From the NCBI GenBank assembly GCA_005877965.1, contig VBNP01000217.1:1-6230 (forward strand): a DNA stretch of 6,230 nucleotides. Reading direction: 5' to 3'. The position numbers were made by a program, and so were the translations under genes. Shown here piece after piece: positions 1 through 5,650 of this stretch (its first letter is position 1; each line of letters opens with the position of its first letter). The notes under the pieces are model-generated. The model did no database searches and was not told the DNA's origin. It was given only the letters and a program-made list of their open reading frames with translations. This DNA comes from Gammaproteobacteria bacterium. Lineage in GTDB: Bacteria; Pseudomonadota; Gammaproteobacteria; Steroidobacterales; Steroidobacteraceae.

Positions 1-2
1 CC

Positions 3-536
3 CACCCGCACATCTACGCGGCCGGGGATGTGTGCGCGGCGCTGCAGTTCACGCATGCGGCCGATGCGCAGGCGCGCATCGCGGTGCGTAACGCGCTGTT
101 CCCGGGGGGCGCGCGCGCCGATACGCTGGTGATTCCGTGGTGCACCTACACCCGGCCGGAGCTCGCGCACGTGGGAGCCACCAGCCGCGAGCTTGAGGGG
201 GCCGGCCGCGCCTTCGATCGCTATCGTGTGGAATTTGGCGAGCTCGATCGCGGCCAGACCGACGACGCCGCCGATGGTTTTGCGGAAGTGCTCACCGCGC
301 GCGGGTCGGACCGGATCCTGGGCGCCACGATCGTCGGCCGGGACGCCGGCGAGCAGCTCTCGCCCCTGGTGCTGGCGCTCACCCGGGGGCTGGGCCTGAA
401 GCGCCTCGGCTCGCTGGTGCTCCCGTACCCGACGCGCTCGGAGTACCTGCGCCGCATCCTCGACGCCTACAGCCGCACGCGACTCACGCCGTTCACGGCG
501 GGTACACTCAGGTGGTGGCTGGCGCGCACCCTTTAG
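3..536 (+). CDS. MerA-like FAD-dependent NAD(P)-disulfide oxidoreductase, C-terminal part (5' truncated by window edge)
   Basis: This is the last 177 codons of a pyridine nucleotide-disulfide oxidoreductase. The first visible residues, HIYAAGDV, are the second FAD-binding motif of the family (hydrophobic-Y-A-x-GD). Next comes the dimerisation domain, with IPWCTYTRPELAHVG near residues 44-58, typical of mercuric-reductase-like proteins. Near the end, LPYPTRSE occupies the place of the HPTxxE active-site motif of glutathione reductase. It has Tyr where that enzyme has His, as MerA does (FPYLTMVE). The protein ends in a basic Trp-rich tail (LRWWLARTL) and lacks the C-terminal Cys-Cys pair of true MerA, so mercury reduction is unlikely to be its role, or at least not by the standard mechanism. 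The N-terminal redox CxxxxC motif lies outside the window. The gene overlaps the next by 25 nt, so they are probably cotranscribed. The substrate is unknown. Confidence 0.9.
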   Translation, partial: HPHIYAAGDVCAALQFTHAADAQARIAVRNALFPGGARADTLVIPWCTYTRPELAHVGATSRELEGAGRAFDRYRVEFGELDRGQTDDAADGFAEVLTARGSDRILGATIVGRDAGEQLSPLVLALTRGLGLKRLGSLVLPYPTRSEYLRRILDAYSRTRLTPFTAGTLRWWLARTL

Positions 537-1300
537 ATACGCCCGCGACGGATACGCCCGCCACGGATTCGGCCGCGACGGATTCGGTCGCAACCCGCCT
601 GGCGGTGGTGGTTCCGACGCTGAGCGATGACGCCGCGCTGGCGCGCCTGCTGCCGCTGCTGGGTCGGCTCGCCCGGGCTCCCGAGGACGTGATCGTGGTG
701 GATGGCGCCGCGAGCGAGGCCACGGCTGAGCTGTGCCGCGGGGCCGGCTGCACCTGGATGCCATCCCCGCCCGGACGGGGGCTGCAACTGACTGCCGGCA
801 TCGCCGCAGCGCGGGCCGCGGGCGCGGATGTGCTGTGGATGGTGCATGCCGACTGCGAGCCCCACGCCTTGAGCGCGCACGCCATCCGCGAGGCCACGGC
901 TGCGGGCGCGGCGGGCGGCTACTTCGGGTTCCGCTTCGGCGGCGCGCGCAGCGCTCTGAAGCGCTTCCTGGAGGTGTGCATCGCGTGGCGCTGCCGGCTG
1001 TCGATGGTGTACGGGGACCAGGGCATATTCGTGACCCGTGCCGCCTACGACGCGAGTCCCGGCATCCGCCCGCAGCCGCTGTTCGAGGAAGTGGCGCTGG
1101 TGCGCGCGCTGCGGCGCACCCGGCGTTTCGTCGCCGTGCCTTTGCCGATCACGGTCTCGGAGCGCCGCTGGCAGCGCGACGGGCTGCTGCGGCGCACGCT
1201 GCGCAACCGCGCCCTGGCGCTCGCTTATCTACTGGGCCTCGATCCGGTGACGCTCGAGCGCTGGTATCGCGCATCGCGGGCGCGGGAGGCGCGGCGGTGA
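512..1300 (+). CDS. Family 2 glycosyltransferase, rSAM/selenodomain-associated transferase 2 type (TIGR04283-like)
   Basis: A 262-residue GT-A fold glycosyltransferase, predicted to be cytoplasmic and to use a nucleotide-sugar donor. Visible family marks are VVVPTL (32-37), IVVDG (61-65), PGRGLQLTAG (87-96), the DXD-like HAD at 112-114, YGDQGIF (167-173), an acidic pair EE (192-193) followed by an Arg-rich helix, and SERRWQRDG (216-224). These match, in order, the family described as clustering with radical SAM genes. That fits the radical SAM gene that follows with a 4-nt overlap. The start is uncertain: GTG at 512 (or 515) lies inside the end of the upstream gene, and the conserved fold begins only at about residue 29. 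The intervening residues are four tandem pentapeptides, so the protein is longer than the roughly 220 residues I would expect. No good Shine-Dalgarno precedes 512. Acceptor and sugar are unknown. Confidence 0.88.
   Translation: MVAGAHPLDTPATDTPATDSAATDSVATRLAVVVPTLSDDAALARLLPLLGRLARAPEDVIVVDGAASEATAELCRGAGCTWMPSPPGRGLQLTAGIAAARAAGADVLWMVHADCEPHALSAHAIREATAAGAAGGYFGFRFGGARSALKRFLEVCIAWRCRLSMVYGDQGIFVTRAAYDASPGIRPQPLFEEVALVRALRRTRRFVAVPLPITVSERRWQRDGLLRRTLRNRALALAYLLGLDPVTLERWYRASRAREARR
536..595 (+). repeat. 15-bp tandem repeat, four copies, encoding D-[TS]-x-A-T pentapeptides
   Basis: Units lie at 536-550, 551-565, 566-580 and 581-595. Copies 1 and 2 differ at one base (GATACGCCCGCGACG against GATACGCCCGCCACG), and copies 3 and 4 are more diverged. 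The array begins at the last base of the stop codon of the upstream oxidoreductase gene. In the glycosyltransferase frame it encodes DTPAT, DTPAT, DSAAT, DSVAT. The unit is a multiple of three, so copy-number changes would keep the frame open. Confidence 0.9.
1284..1289 (+). promoter_or_regulatory. Ribosome binding site fixing the radical SAM start
   Basis: GGGAGG lies 7 nt before GTG at 1297. It supports that start over the much longer upstream open frame, which merely shadows the glycosyltransferase gene. Confidence 0.7.
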
Positions 1301-2238
1301 ATGTGGGCGATGCCCCCGGCACGAGCCTGTCCCGCGACGAGTGGCGGTTCACCCCGCTCGGGGATGCGCGCGGCTACATCCAGCCTCACACGCTCTCGGA
1401 GCTGTGGTTTCACACCGGCACGGCGTGCAATCTCGCCTGCCCGTTCTGTCTGGAAGGCTCCCGGCCCGGTGATCGGCGCCTCGGGCGCGTGACGTTCGAG
1501 GACCTGCAGCCCTTCATCGACGAGGCGGTCACGCTCGGCGTGCGCCAGTTCTCCTTCACCGGCGGCGAGCCGTTCCTCATCAAGGATCTGGTGCGCATTC
1601 TCTCGTATGCGCTGGAGCGCGCGCCGTGCCTGGTGCTGACCAACGGCGTGGATGCGGTGCCGAAGCGTCTGGCGAAGCTCGCGGAACTGCGGGGACGGCC
1701 GCACCCCCTGGCGCTGCGCGTGAGCATCGACTACCCGGAGCGCGCGCGGCACGACGCGGGGCGCGGCGCGGGGAATTTCCTCAAGGCTTGGGCTGCGCTC
1801 GCGCTGCTGCACGGGGCGGGCTTTCGCGTGTCGATCGCGCGGCAAATGCAGCCGGGCGAGAACCGCAGCGCGGTCGAGGACGCCTACCGGCGGCTCATGG
1901 GCGCGCACGCCCTGCCGCAGGATCTGAACATCGTGGCGTTCCCGGACTTCGGCGCGCCCGGCACGCAGCCGCCCGTGCCGCACGTGACCGAGAACTGCAT
2001 GCGGCGGTACCACAGTGAAGCCACGCGGCGCGAGTTCATGTGCGCGTACAGCAAGATGGTGGTGAAGCAGAACGGGCGCATGCGGGTCTACGCCTGCACG
2101 CTGGTGGACGATGATCCGGCTTACGATCAGGGCGGCACTCTCGGCGAGAGTCTCGGCCGGCGCGTCATGCTGCGACATCATCGTTGCTTCAGCTGCTTCA
2201 AGTACGGTGCCTCGTGCAGCGAGACCCGGGGGCACTGA
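1297..2238 (+). CDS. Radical SAM protein with SPASM-like cysteine-rich C-terminus
   Basis: A 313-residue radical SAM enzyme. CNLACPFC (C44, C48, C51) is the canonical CxxxCxxC that binds the 4Fe-4S cluster cleaving S-adenosylmethionine. FTGGEPF (87-93) is the SAM-binding GGE motif, and LVLTNG follows in the expected strand of the barrel. The C-terminal third carries six more cysteines (C234, C249, C267, C297, C300, C307). C249-x10-G-x6-C267 followed by C297-x2-C300-x6-C307 resembles a SPASM or twitch domain holding an auxiliary Fe-S cluster, as in peptide-maturing and other anaerobic-type enzymes. GTG 1297 overlaps the glycosyltransferase stop by 4 nt and has a good ribosome binding site; GTG 1303 is an alternative start. 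Substrate and product are unknown. The overlaps imply a shared pathway with the glycosyltransferase and the FAD oxidoreductase. I do not see the C-terminal organisation I associate with ArsS, so arsenosugar synthesis is not claimed. Confidence 0.9.
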   Translation: MNVGDAPGTSLSRDEWRFTPLGDARGYIQPHTLSELWFHTGTACNLACPFCLEGSRPGDRRLGRVTFEDLQPFIDEAVTLGVRQFSFTGGEPFLIKDLVRILSYALERAPCLVLTNGVDAVPKRLAKLAELRGRPHPLALRVSIDYPERARHDAGRGAGNFLKAWAALALLHGAGFRVSIARQMQPGENRSAVEDAYRRLMGAHALPQDLNIVAFPDFGAPGTQPPVPHVTENCMRRYHSEATRREFMCAYSKMVVKQNGRMRVYACTLVDDDPAYDQGGTLGESLGRRVMLRHHRCFSCFKYGASCSETRGH

Positions 2239-2291
2239 GGTGTCCTGAGCGCGTGAGAGTGCGGGTCCTGCGACTGCAGCCGGCGCGCTCT
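2239..2291. other. Short convergent intergenic gap
   Basis: These 53 bp separate the stop of the radical SAM gene from the ancestral stop of the phosphorylase remnant on the opposite strand. GAGCGCG (2247-2253) pairs with CGCGCTC (2284-2290) across a 30-nt loop. There is no T-run, so this is at best a weak bidirectional terminator. Confidence 0.35.
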
Positions 2292-3040
2292 TCAGCTCTG
2301 CAGGAACTCGAGCACCGCGCGCTGTTCGGCGCTCATCCGCTCGCGCGGCGTGACGAGCGCGCCGCGCAACGCCTGGCGGCAGGGCCGTGACTCGTCCTCC
2401 TGATGCTCCGCCACCGTCGCGGCGAGCAGAGCTTGCACGCGGCCGAGATTGCCGTGGAACAGCTTCAGTATCTGTTCGGCCGAGGCATGGTGTGCCGGAT
2501 CCTCGAGCCAGGAGCCGCGCCGCGCAGAAACAGGCTCTCGGCGCGGGTACCGAGGCGCGGACCCTCGACACAGGCGTAGGTCTTGTCCTCGTGCAGCGCC
2601 ACAGCGCCGGCGCGCGCCACGCGCGCGATCAACGCGGCGGTGGCGCGGCAGGTGGGCTGCGCGCTCGAGATATGCGCGACCAGCCCGCCGCCGAAGAAGC
2701 TCGCGGCCCGCGTTCCCCGGGTGAAGTCCAGGTACTGCGACGGCAGCGCGATATCGCCGGGGCGGATCTCCTCGCGCAGGCTCCCGACCGCCGACACGCC
2801 GATCACCGTGCGCACGCCGAGGCTCTTCAGCGCCCAGATGTTGGCGCGGAAGTTGATCTCGCCGGGCAGCAGCTGGTGCTGCAGCCCGTGGCGCGCGAGA
2901 AATGCGACTTCGCGACCGTGCAGCGTCCCGGTCACGAGCGGCGCGGACGGCGCCCCGAACGGAGTCGACACCGTGCGCGTGCGCGGCGTCCCCAACTCCC
3001 GCATGGCGTACAAACCGGTGCCGCCGATGATGCCGATCAT
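2292..3040 (-). pseudogene. mtnP: Methylthioadenosine phosphorylase (MTAP/MtnP family), broken by an out-of-frame internal deletion
   Basis: The family cleaves 5'-methylthioadenosine with phosphate to adenine and methylthioribose-1-phosphate, salvaging a by-product of polyamine synthesis. ATG at 3040 follows AGGGAG (3056-3051) by 10 nt. Residues 1-175 match MTAP closely: IIGGTG (4-9), LARHGLQH (48-55), NFRANIWALK (63-72), AVGSLREEIRPGDI (84-97) and GPRLGTRAES (160-169). After A175 (codon 2518-2516) the frame runs through 15 unrelated residues to a stop at 2467-2465. The expected C-terminus resumes in another frame from the Trp codon at 2510-2508 (WLEDPAHHASAEQ and onward) and runs to a TGA at 2294-2292. 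By alignment from memory with human MTAP, about 34 residues (near 97 nt) are missing, including the NMT and DYD segments that bind substrate and adenine. Truncated translation would give about 190 residues and probably no activity. An assembly error is the alternative. Confidence 0.85.
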
Positions 3041-3147
3041 GTCGCTCACGCTCCCTGGGCGCTCATTTGCGCACAGGGCCCGCAACGCGGCAAGATGCCT
3101 GAAGGCACCGCGCAACAACAACTCCAACGGGGCATTCCCATGAGCAC

Positions 3148-3185
3148 ACCGTTTCCATCGCTCGCAACCGTTTCCATCGCTCGCG
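3148..3185 (+). repeat. 19-bp tandem duplication, two copies
   Basis: ACCGTTTCCATCGCTCGC occurs at 3148-3165 and again at 3167-3184. The period is 19 bp, and the two 19-mers differ only at the last base. Because 19 is not a multiple of three, the duplication changes frame. Removing one copy would join ATG 3140 in frame to the Mpo1-like reading frame without a stop. Confidence 0.92.
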
Positions 3186-3314
3186 CCGCCCGCCTGGCCG
3201 GCAAGCACCGATCTCGCCGATCCGCCGGGGTTCGTGGCGGTTGCGGCGTTGCGGGGCGACGCTCATGCTGTGAACCCCTCCGAATACGTGTCCCGGCTGA
3301 GCGGCCCGGGCGGC

Positions 3315-3318
3315 AGGA
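3315..3318 (+). promoter_or_regulatory. Ribosome binding site favouring the GTG 3327 start
   Basis: AGGA lies 8 nt before GTG 3327, the start that gives the usual domain length. The alternative in-frame GTG at 3234 has no comparable site. Confidence 0.5.
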
Positions 3319-3326
3319 TCATTAAC

Positions 3327-3659
3327 GTGCCGGAATTGCAGAGGCCAACGGGACCGCCGCCGCGCTTCGCGAGCTTTCGCGAGTTCTATCCGTATTATCT
3401 CGGCGAACACCGCAACCGCACCTCGCGCCGGCTGCACATCATCGGCACGCTGCTCGCGGTCGCGATCGCCGCCGGGGCGGTGCTCACCGCGCGCTGGGCG
3501 TGGTTGCTGGCGGTGCCGCTCGCCGGCTACCTGCCCGCCTGGGTGGGGCACTTCTTTTTCGAGGGCAACTCGCCGGCCACTTTGCGCTATCCGCTCTACA
3601 GCCTGCGCGGGGACTTCACCATGCTGGCCGAGGTCATCACGGGCCGCATGCGCTGGTAG
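3327..3659 (+). CDS. Mpo1/DUF962 (YGL010w)-like small membrane protein
   Basis: A 110-residue protein. The family signature is visible in order: FASFREFYPYYLGEHRNRTSRRLHI (written here as FASFREFYPYYL, then GEHRNRTSRRLH), two hydrophobic segments (IIGTLLAVAIAAGAVL and WAWLLAVPLAGYLPAW), then VGHFFFEGNSPATLRYPLYSLRGDF in the same order, split as VGHFFFEGN and PATLRYPLYSL. The conserved His residues, in GEH, RLH and VGHFFFE, match the metal-binding His pattern of yeast Mpo1, an Fe(II)-dependent dioxygenase acting on 2-hydroxy fatty acids. The role of bacterial homologues is not settled, so a membrane lipid dioxygenase function is inferred. I chose GTG 3327 because of its AGGA site and the normal length. 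GTG 3234 would add 31 residues without family similarity. The stop lies 22 nt before gshA, so the two genes are probably cotranscribed. Confidence 0.82.
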   Translation: MPELQRPTGPPPRFASFREFYPYYLGEHRNRTSRRLHIIGTLLAVAIAAGAVLTARWAWLLAVPLAGYLPAWVGHFFFEGNSPATLRYPLYSLRGDFTMLAEVITGRMRW

Positions 3660-3681
3660 CGCGGACCGGGAAGCAGCCCCC

Positions 3682-5262
3682 ATGAACAGACCCGGCATCG
3701 ACCGCGTCTTCGAGCGACGCCTCTCCGCCCTCATCAACGCCGGGGAGCCGCAGATCCTGCAGGGCGGGCGCAAAGGCGTGGAGAAGGAGTCGCTGCGGGT
3801 GCTGCCGCACGGGCGCCTGGCGCCTACGCCGCACCCGCCGCTGCTCGGCTCCGCGCTCACCAACGAGCACATCACCACCGACTATTCCGAAGCGCTGATC
3901 GAGCTGGTGACACCGGCGTTCACGCACAGCTGGGAGCTGCTGCAGTACCTGCTCGACCTGCATCAGTTCGTCTACCGGCACCTGGGCGATGAGCTGCTGT
4001 GGGCCACCAGCATGCCGTGCGCCATCGAGCGCGACGAGGACATCCCGCTGGCGCAGTACGGCAGCTCGCACGTCGGGCGCATGAAGACCGTATATCGCAA
4101 CGGCCTCGGCCTGCGCTACGGCCGCATGATGCAGGCGATCTCCGGGGTGCATTTCAACTACTCGTTCCCGCTGGCGTTCTGGGAGGCCTACGGCGCGGCG
4201 CGCGGCGCGCGCGCCGGCGGCACGCAGTTCATCTCCGCGTGCTACTTCGACCTGCTGCGCAACTACCGCCGTCACGGCTGGCTGGTGCTGTATCTGTTCG
4301 GCGTGTCGCCGGTGGTGTGCAAGTCGTTCCTGCGCGGCCGCGAGCTGCAGCTGGCGGACTTAGGTCCCGGCACGGCGTACGAGCCGTACGCCACCAGCCT
4401 GCGCATGAGCGATGTCGGTTATCGCAACCGCAACCAGGCGGGGCTGGCGGTGTCGGTGAACAGCCTGGAGGAGTACGTGCGCGACCTGCAGCGGGCGATC
4501 AGCACGCCGCACCCGCCCTACGAGGCGCTCGGCGTCAAGGTGAACGGCGAGTACCGCCAGCTCAACGCCAACGTCCTGCAGATCGAGAACGAGTACTACA
4601 GCTTCATTCGTCCCAAGCGCGTGGCGCGCTCCGGGGAGCGGCCCACCAAGGCGCTGCGCCGCGCCGGGGTCGAGTACGTGGAGGTGCGCGCGCTGGACGT
4701 GAGCGCCTTCGATCCGGTGGGCGTGAACCAGAACAAGCTGCGCTTCCTCGAGGCGTTTCTCGCCCTGTGCCTGATGAAGGACAGCGCGCCGATCGGTGAC
4801 TCCGAGCAGGCGGCGCTCGATGAGAATCATCTCACCGTGGCGCGACGCGGCCGCGAGCCGGGGCTCGCCCTGTGGCGCGAGGGATCCGGCGTGCCGCTGC
4901 GCCAGTGGGGGCGCGAGCTCCTCGACTCGATGACGGGCATCTGTGAGATCCTCGACCGCGGCGATGCGGCGCGGCCTTATTCCCACTCGCTCGCCGCCCA
5001 GGTGGCGAAGGTCGAAGACGTCGCGCTCACCCCCTCCGCGCGGCTCATGGCCGAGCTCGCCGGCGGAGAATCGTTCTTCGATCTCGCGCTGCGCATGTCG
5101 GCGGCCCACAAGGCCTATTTCCTCGACCTGTATCCGCCCAACCCAGAGCGCCTGCGCGAGTTCGCCCAGGAGGCCCAGGAATCCCTCGCGGCGCAGCGCT
5201 CGATCGAGGCGAGCGACCGGGGAACTTTTGAGGAGTATCTAAGCCGTTATTTCGCCGACTGA
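3682..5262 (+). CDS. gshA: Glutamate-cysteine ligase, type 1 (GshA)
   Basis: This enzyme joins L-glutamate and L-cysteine using ATP to give gamma-glutamylcysteine, the first and usually limiting step of glutathione synthesis in the cytoplasm. The 526 residues compare with 518 in E. coli GshA, and similarity runs the full length. Marks include GVEKESLRV (32-40), GSALTNEHITTDYSEALIE (56-74), SMPC (110-113), LAQYG (123-127), GRMKTVYRNGL (132-142), QAISGVHFNYSFP (151-163), and later EYRQLNANVLQIENEYY and YVEVRALDV. Acidic residues in the first two of these motifs belong to the metal and substrate site of the family. The ATG at 3682 has GGGAAG (3668-3673) 8 nt upstream. The start is 22 nt after the Mpo1-like stop. 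No gshB is in the window, as is common. The gene looks intact with typical high-GC codon use, and no terminator with a T-run follows it. Confidence 0.97.
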   Translation: MNRPGIDRVFERRLSALINAGEPQILQGGRKGVEKESLRVLPHGRLAPTPHPPLLGSALTNEHITTDYSEALIELVTPAFTHSWELLQYLLDLHQFVYRHLGDELLWATSMPCAIERDEDIPLAQYGSSHVGRMKTVYRNGLGLRYGRMMQAISGVHFNYSFPLAFWEAYGAARGARAGGTQFISACYFDLLRNYRRHGWLVLYLFGVSPVVCKSFLRGRELQLADLGPGTAYEPYATSLRMSDVGYRNRNQAGLAVSVNSLEEYVRDLQRAISTPHPPYEALGVKVNGEYRQLNANVLQIENEYYSFIRPKRVARSGERPTKALRRAGVEYVEVRALDVSAFDPVGVNQNKLRFLEAFLALCLMKDSAPIGDSEQAALDENHLTVARRGREPGLALWREGSGVPLRQWGRELLDSMTGICEILDRGDAARPYSHSLAAQVAKVEDVALTPSARLMAELAGGESFFDLALRMSAAHKAYFLDLYPPNPERLREFAQEAQESLAAQRSIEASDRGTFEEYLSRYFAD

Positions 5263-5299
5263 AAACACCGCGGCGGTACGCCCAAGCTGCCGGTCGACG

Positions 5300-5337
5300 T
5301 TGCATGACGTTACATTACTACTCGATCTGTCATGCAA
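5300..5337. promoter_or_regulatory. Perfect 9-bp inverted repeat, candidate operator
   Basis: TTGCATGAC (5300-5308) and GTCATGCAA (5329-5337) are exact reverse complements separated by 20 nt, so the half-site centres lie 29 bp apart, near three helical turns. A related half-site, ATGCAACG (5404-5411), is the exact complement of CGTTGCAT (5298-5305). The layout suits a dimeric or looping repressor. No T-run follows, so it is not a factor-independent terminator. The regulator is unknown. Confidence 0.45.
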
Positions 5338-5456
5338 TATCGGACACTCTGTCATTCGCTTTCGGCTCCAGGACTACATAAAATTTGTTTCCTGGGTCGC
5401 AATATGCAACGGCGACGGGGTATCGGGGGCCACCACCCTGCCAGGACCCTAAGAAC

Positions 5457-5461
5457 AGGAG
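5457..5461 (+). promoter_or_regulatory. Strong ribosome binding site of the small basic protein gene
   Basis: AGGAG ends 6 nt before ATG 5468. This is among the best Shine-Dalgarno matches in the window and is the main reason to accept the short reading frame as a gene. Confidence 0.65.
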
Positions 5462-5467
5462 CGCAGG

Positions 5468-5650
5468 ATGAAACGAAAAGCGGCAGAAGGACTTGCCAAG
5501 GGACACCGGACGTCGAAGGCGGCCAATGAGGAATTGGCCAATGGTCGGGACCGGCGGCGGTCGGGCTGGAACCCGTACGAAGTGTGGCGAACCCGCGTCA
5601 AAGAATCCTCGCGTGTGAAGCCGGAGCGCAAACGCGACCCGTTGCATTAG
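5468..5650 (+). CDS. Small basic hypothetical protein (60 aa)
   Basis: I do not recognise a named family. The protein starts MKRKAAEGLAKGHR, is rich in Lys and Arg, has no Cys, and has no signal peptide or membrane segment. The central GWNPYEVWRTRVKE (residues 37-50), with its Trp, Asn-Pro-Tyr and second Trp, looks like a conserved core, while the two ends look disordered. Strong positive charge would suit binding to nucleic acid or the ribosome, but that is only inference. Support for it being real is the AGGAG site 6 nt upstream and its own lower-GC leader. About two thirds of third codon positions are G or C, visibly less than in gshA, so it may have a different history or be weakly constrained. 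It stands alone, 205 bp after gshA and 291 bp before the ABC gene. Confidence 0.6.
   Translation: MKRKAAEGLAKGHRTSKAANEELANGRDRRRSGWNPYEVWRTRVKESSRVKPERKRDPLH
5521..5539 (+). repeat. Perfect 7-bp hairpin with GAGGA loop inside the small gene
   Basis: GGCCAAT (5521-5527) and ATTGGCC (5533-5539) are reverse complements around the loop GAGGA. GGCCAATG also recurs directly at 5536-5543. The site encodes ANEELAN, so part of the symmetry may follow from repeated Ala-Asn codons. A GGA in a hairpin loop resembles a CsrA/RsmA target, but it lies within the coding region. Confidence 0.4.

Larger units (their letters stand above)
3041..3326. other. Divergent intergenic region between the phosphorylase remnant and the Mpo1-like gene
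   Basis: This 286-bp stretch must hold the promoters for both directions, but I see no convincing -35/-10 pair; it is GC-rich throughout. It holds the phosphorylase ribosome binding site (3051-3056, minus strand), a 19-bp tandem duplication (3148-3185), and an open stretch from 3144 in the frame of the Mpo1-like gene. That stretch may be a disrupted N-terminal extension of the downstream gene. Confidence 0.5.
5263..5467. other. Lower-GC intergenic region upstream of the small basic protein gene
   Basis: Base composition drops clearly here, especially at 5309-5410, compared with the flanking genes, as expected for a promoter or regulatory zone. It contains a perfect 9-bp inverted repeat (5300-5308/5329-5337), a further ATGCAACG site (5404-5411), and a TAAAAT (5379-5384) that could be a -10 element but lacks a good -35 at 16-18 bp. 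The promoter is therefore unproven. Confidence 0.45.

Noticed and set aside
733..1296. Long upstream open frame joined to the radical SAM gene
   Set aside because: It overlaps the well-supported glycosyltransferase gene in another frame and has Arg/Ala/Gly-rich shadow composition. GTG 1297 with GGGAGG is the convincing start.
1297..2238. Radical SAM gene as arsenosugar enzyme ArsS
   Set aside because: The core motif is shared by all radical SAM enzymes. The C-terminus looks SPASM-like and there is no arsM or other arsenic gene in the window.
1225..2571. 448-codon open frame on the minus strand
   Set aside because: Its composition is that of an antisense shadow of the radical SAM gene, with no recognisable motif. 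Its start lies within the phosphorylase remnant but not in either phosphorylase frame.
2387..3325. 312-codon open frame on the plus strand antisense to the phosphorylase
   Set aside because: It has Arg-rich low-complexity composition, while the minus strand carries clear MTAP motifs. Only its last part, from ATG 3140, is of possible interest and is discussed with the 19-bp repeat.
3637..4275. Minus-strand open frame over gshA, with similar ones at 3063-3878 and 4360-5109
   Set aside because: These are antisense shadows of gshA and the Mpo1-like gene in high-GC DNA. No family motifs and no ribosome binding sites are visible.
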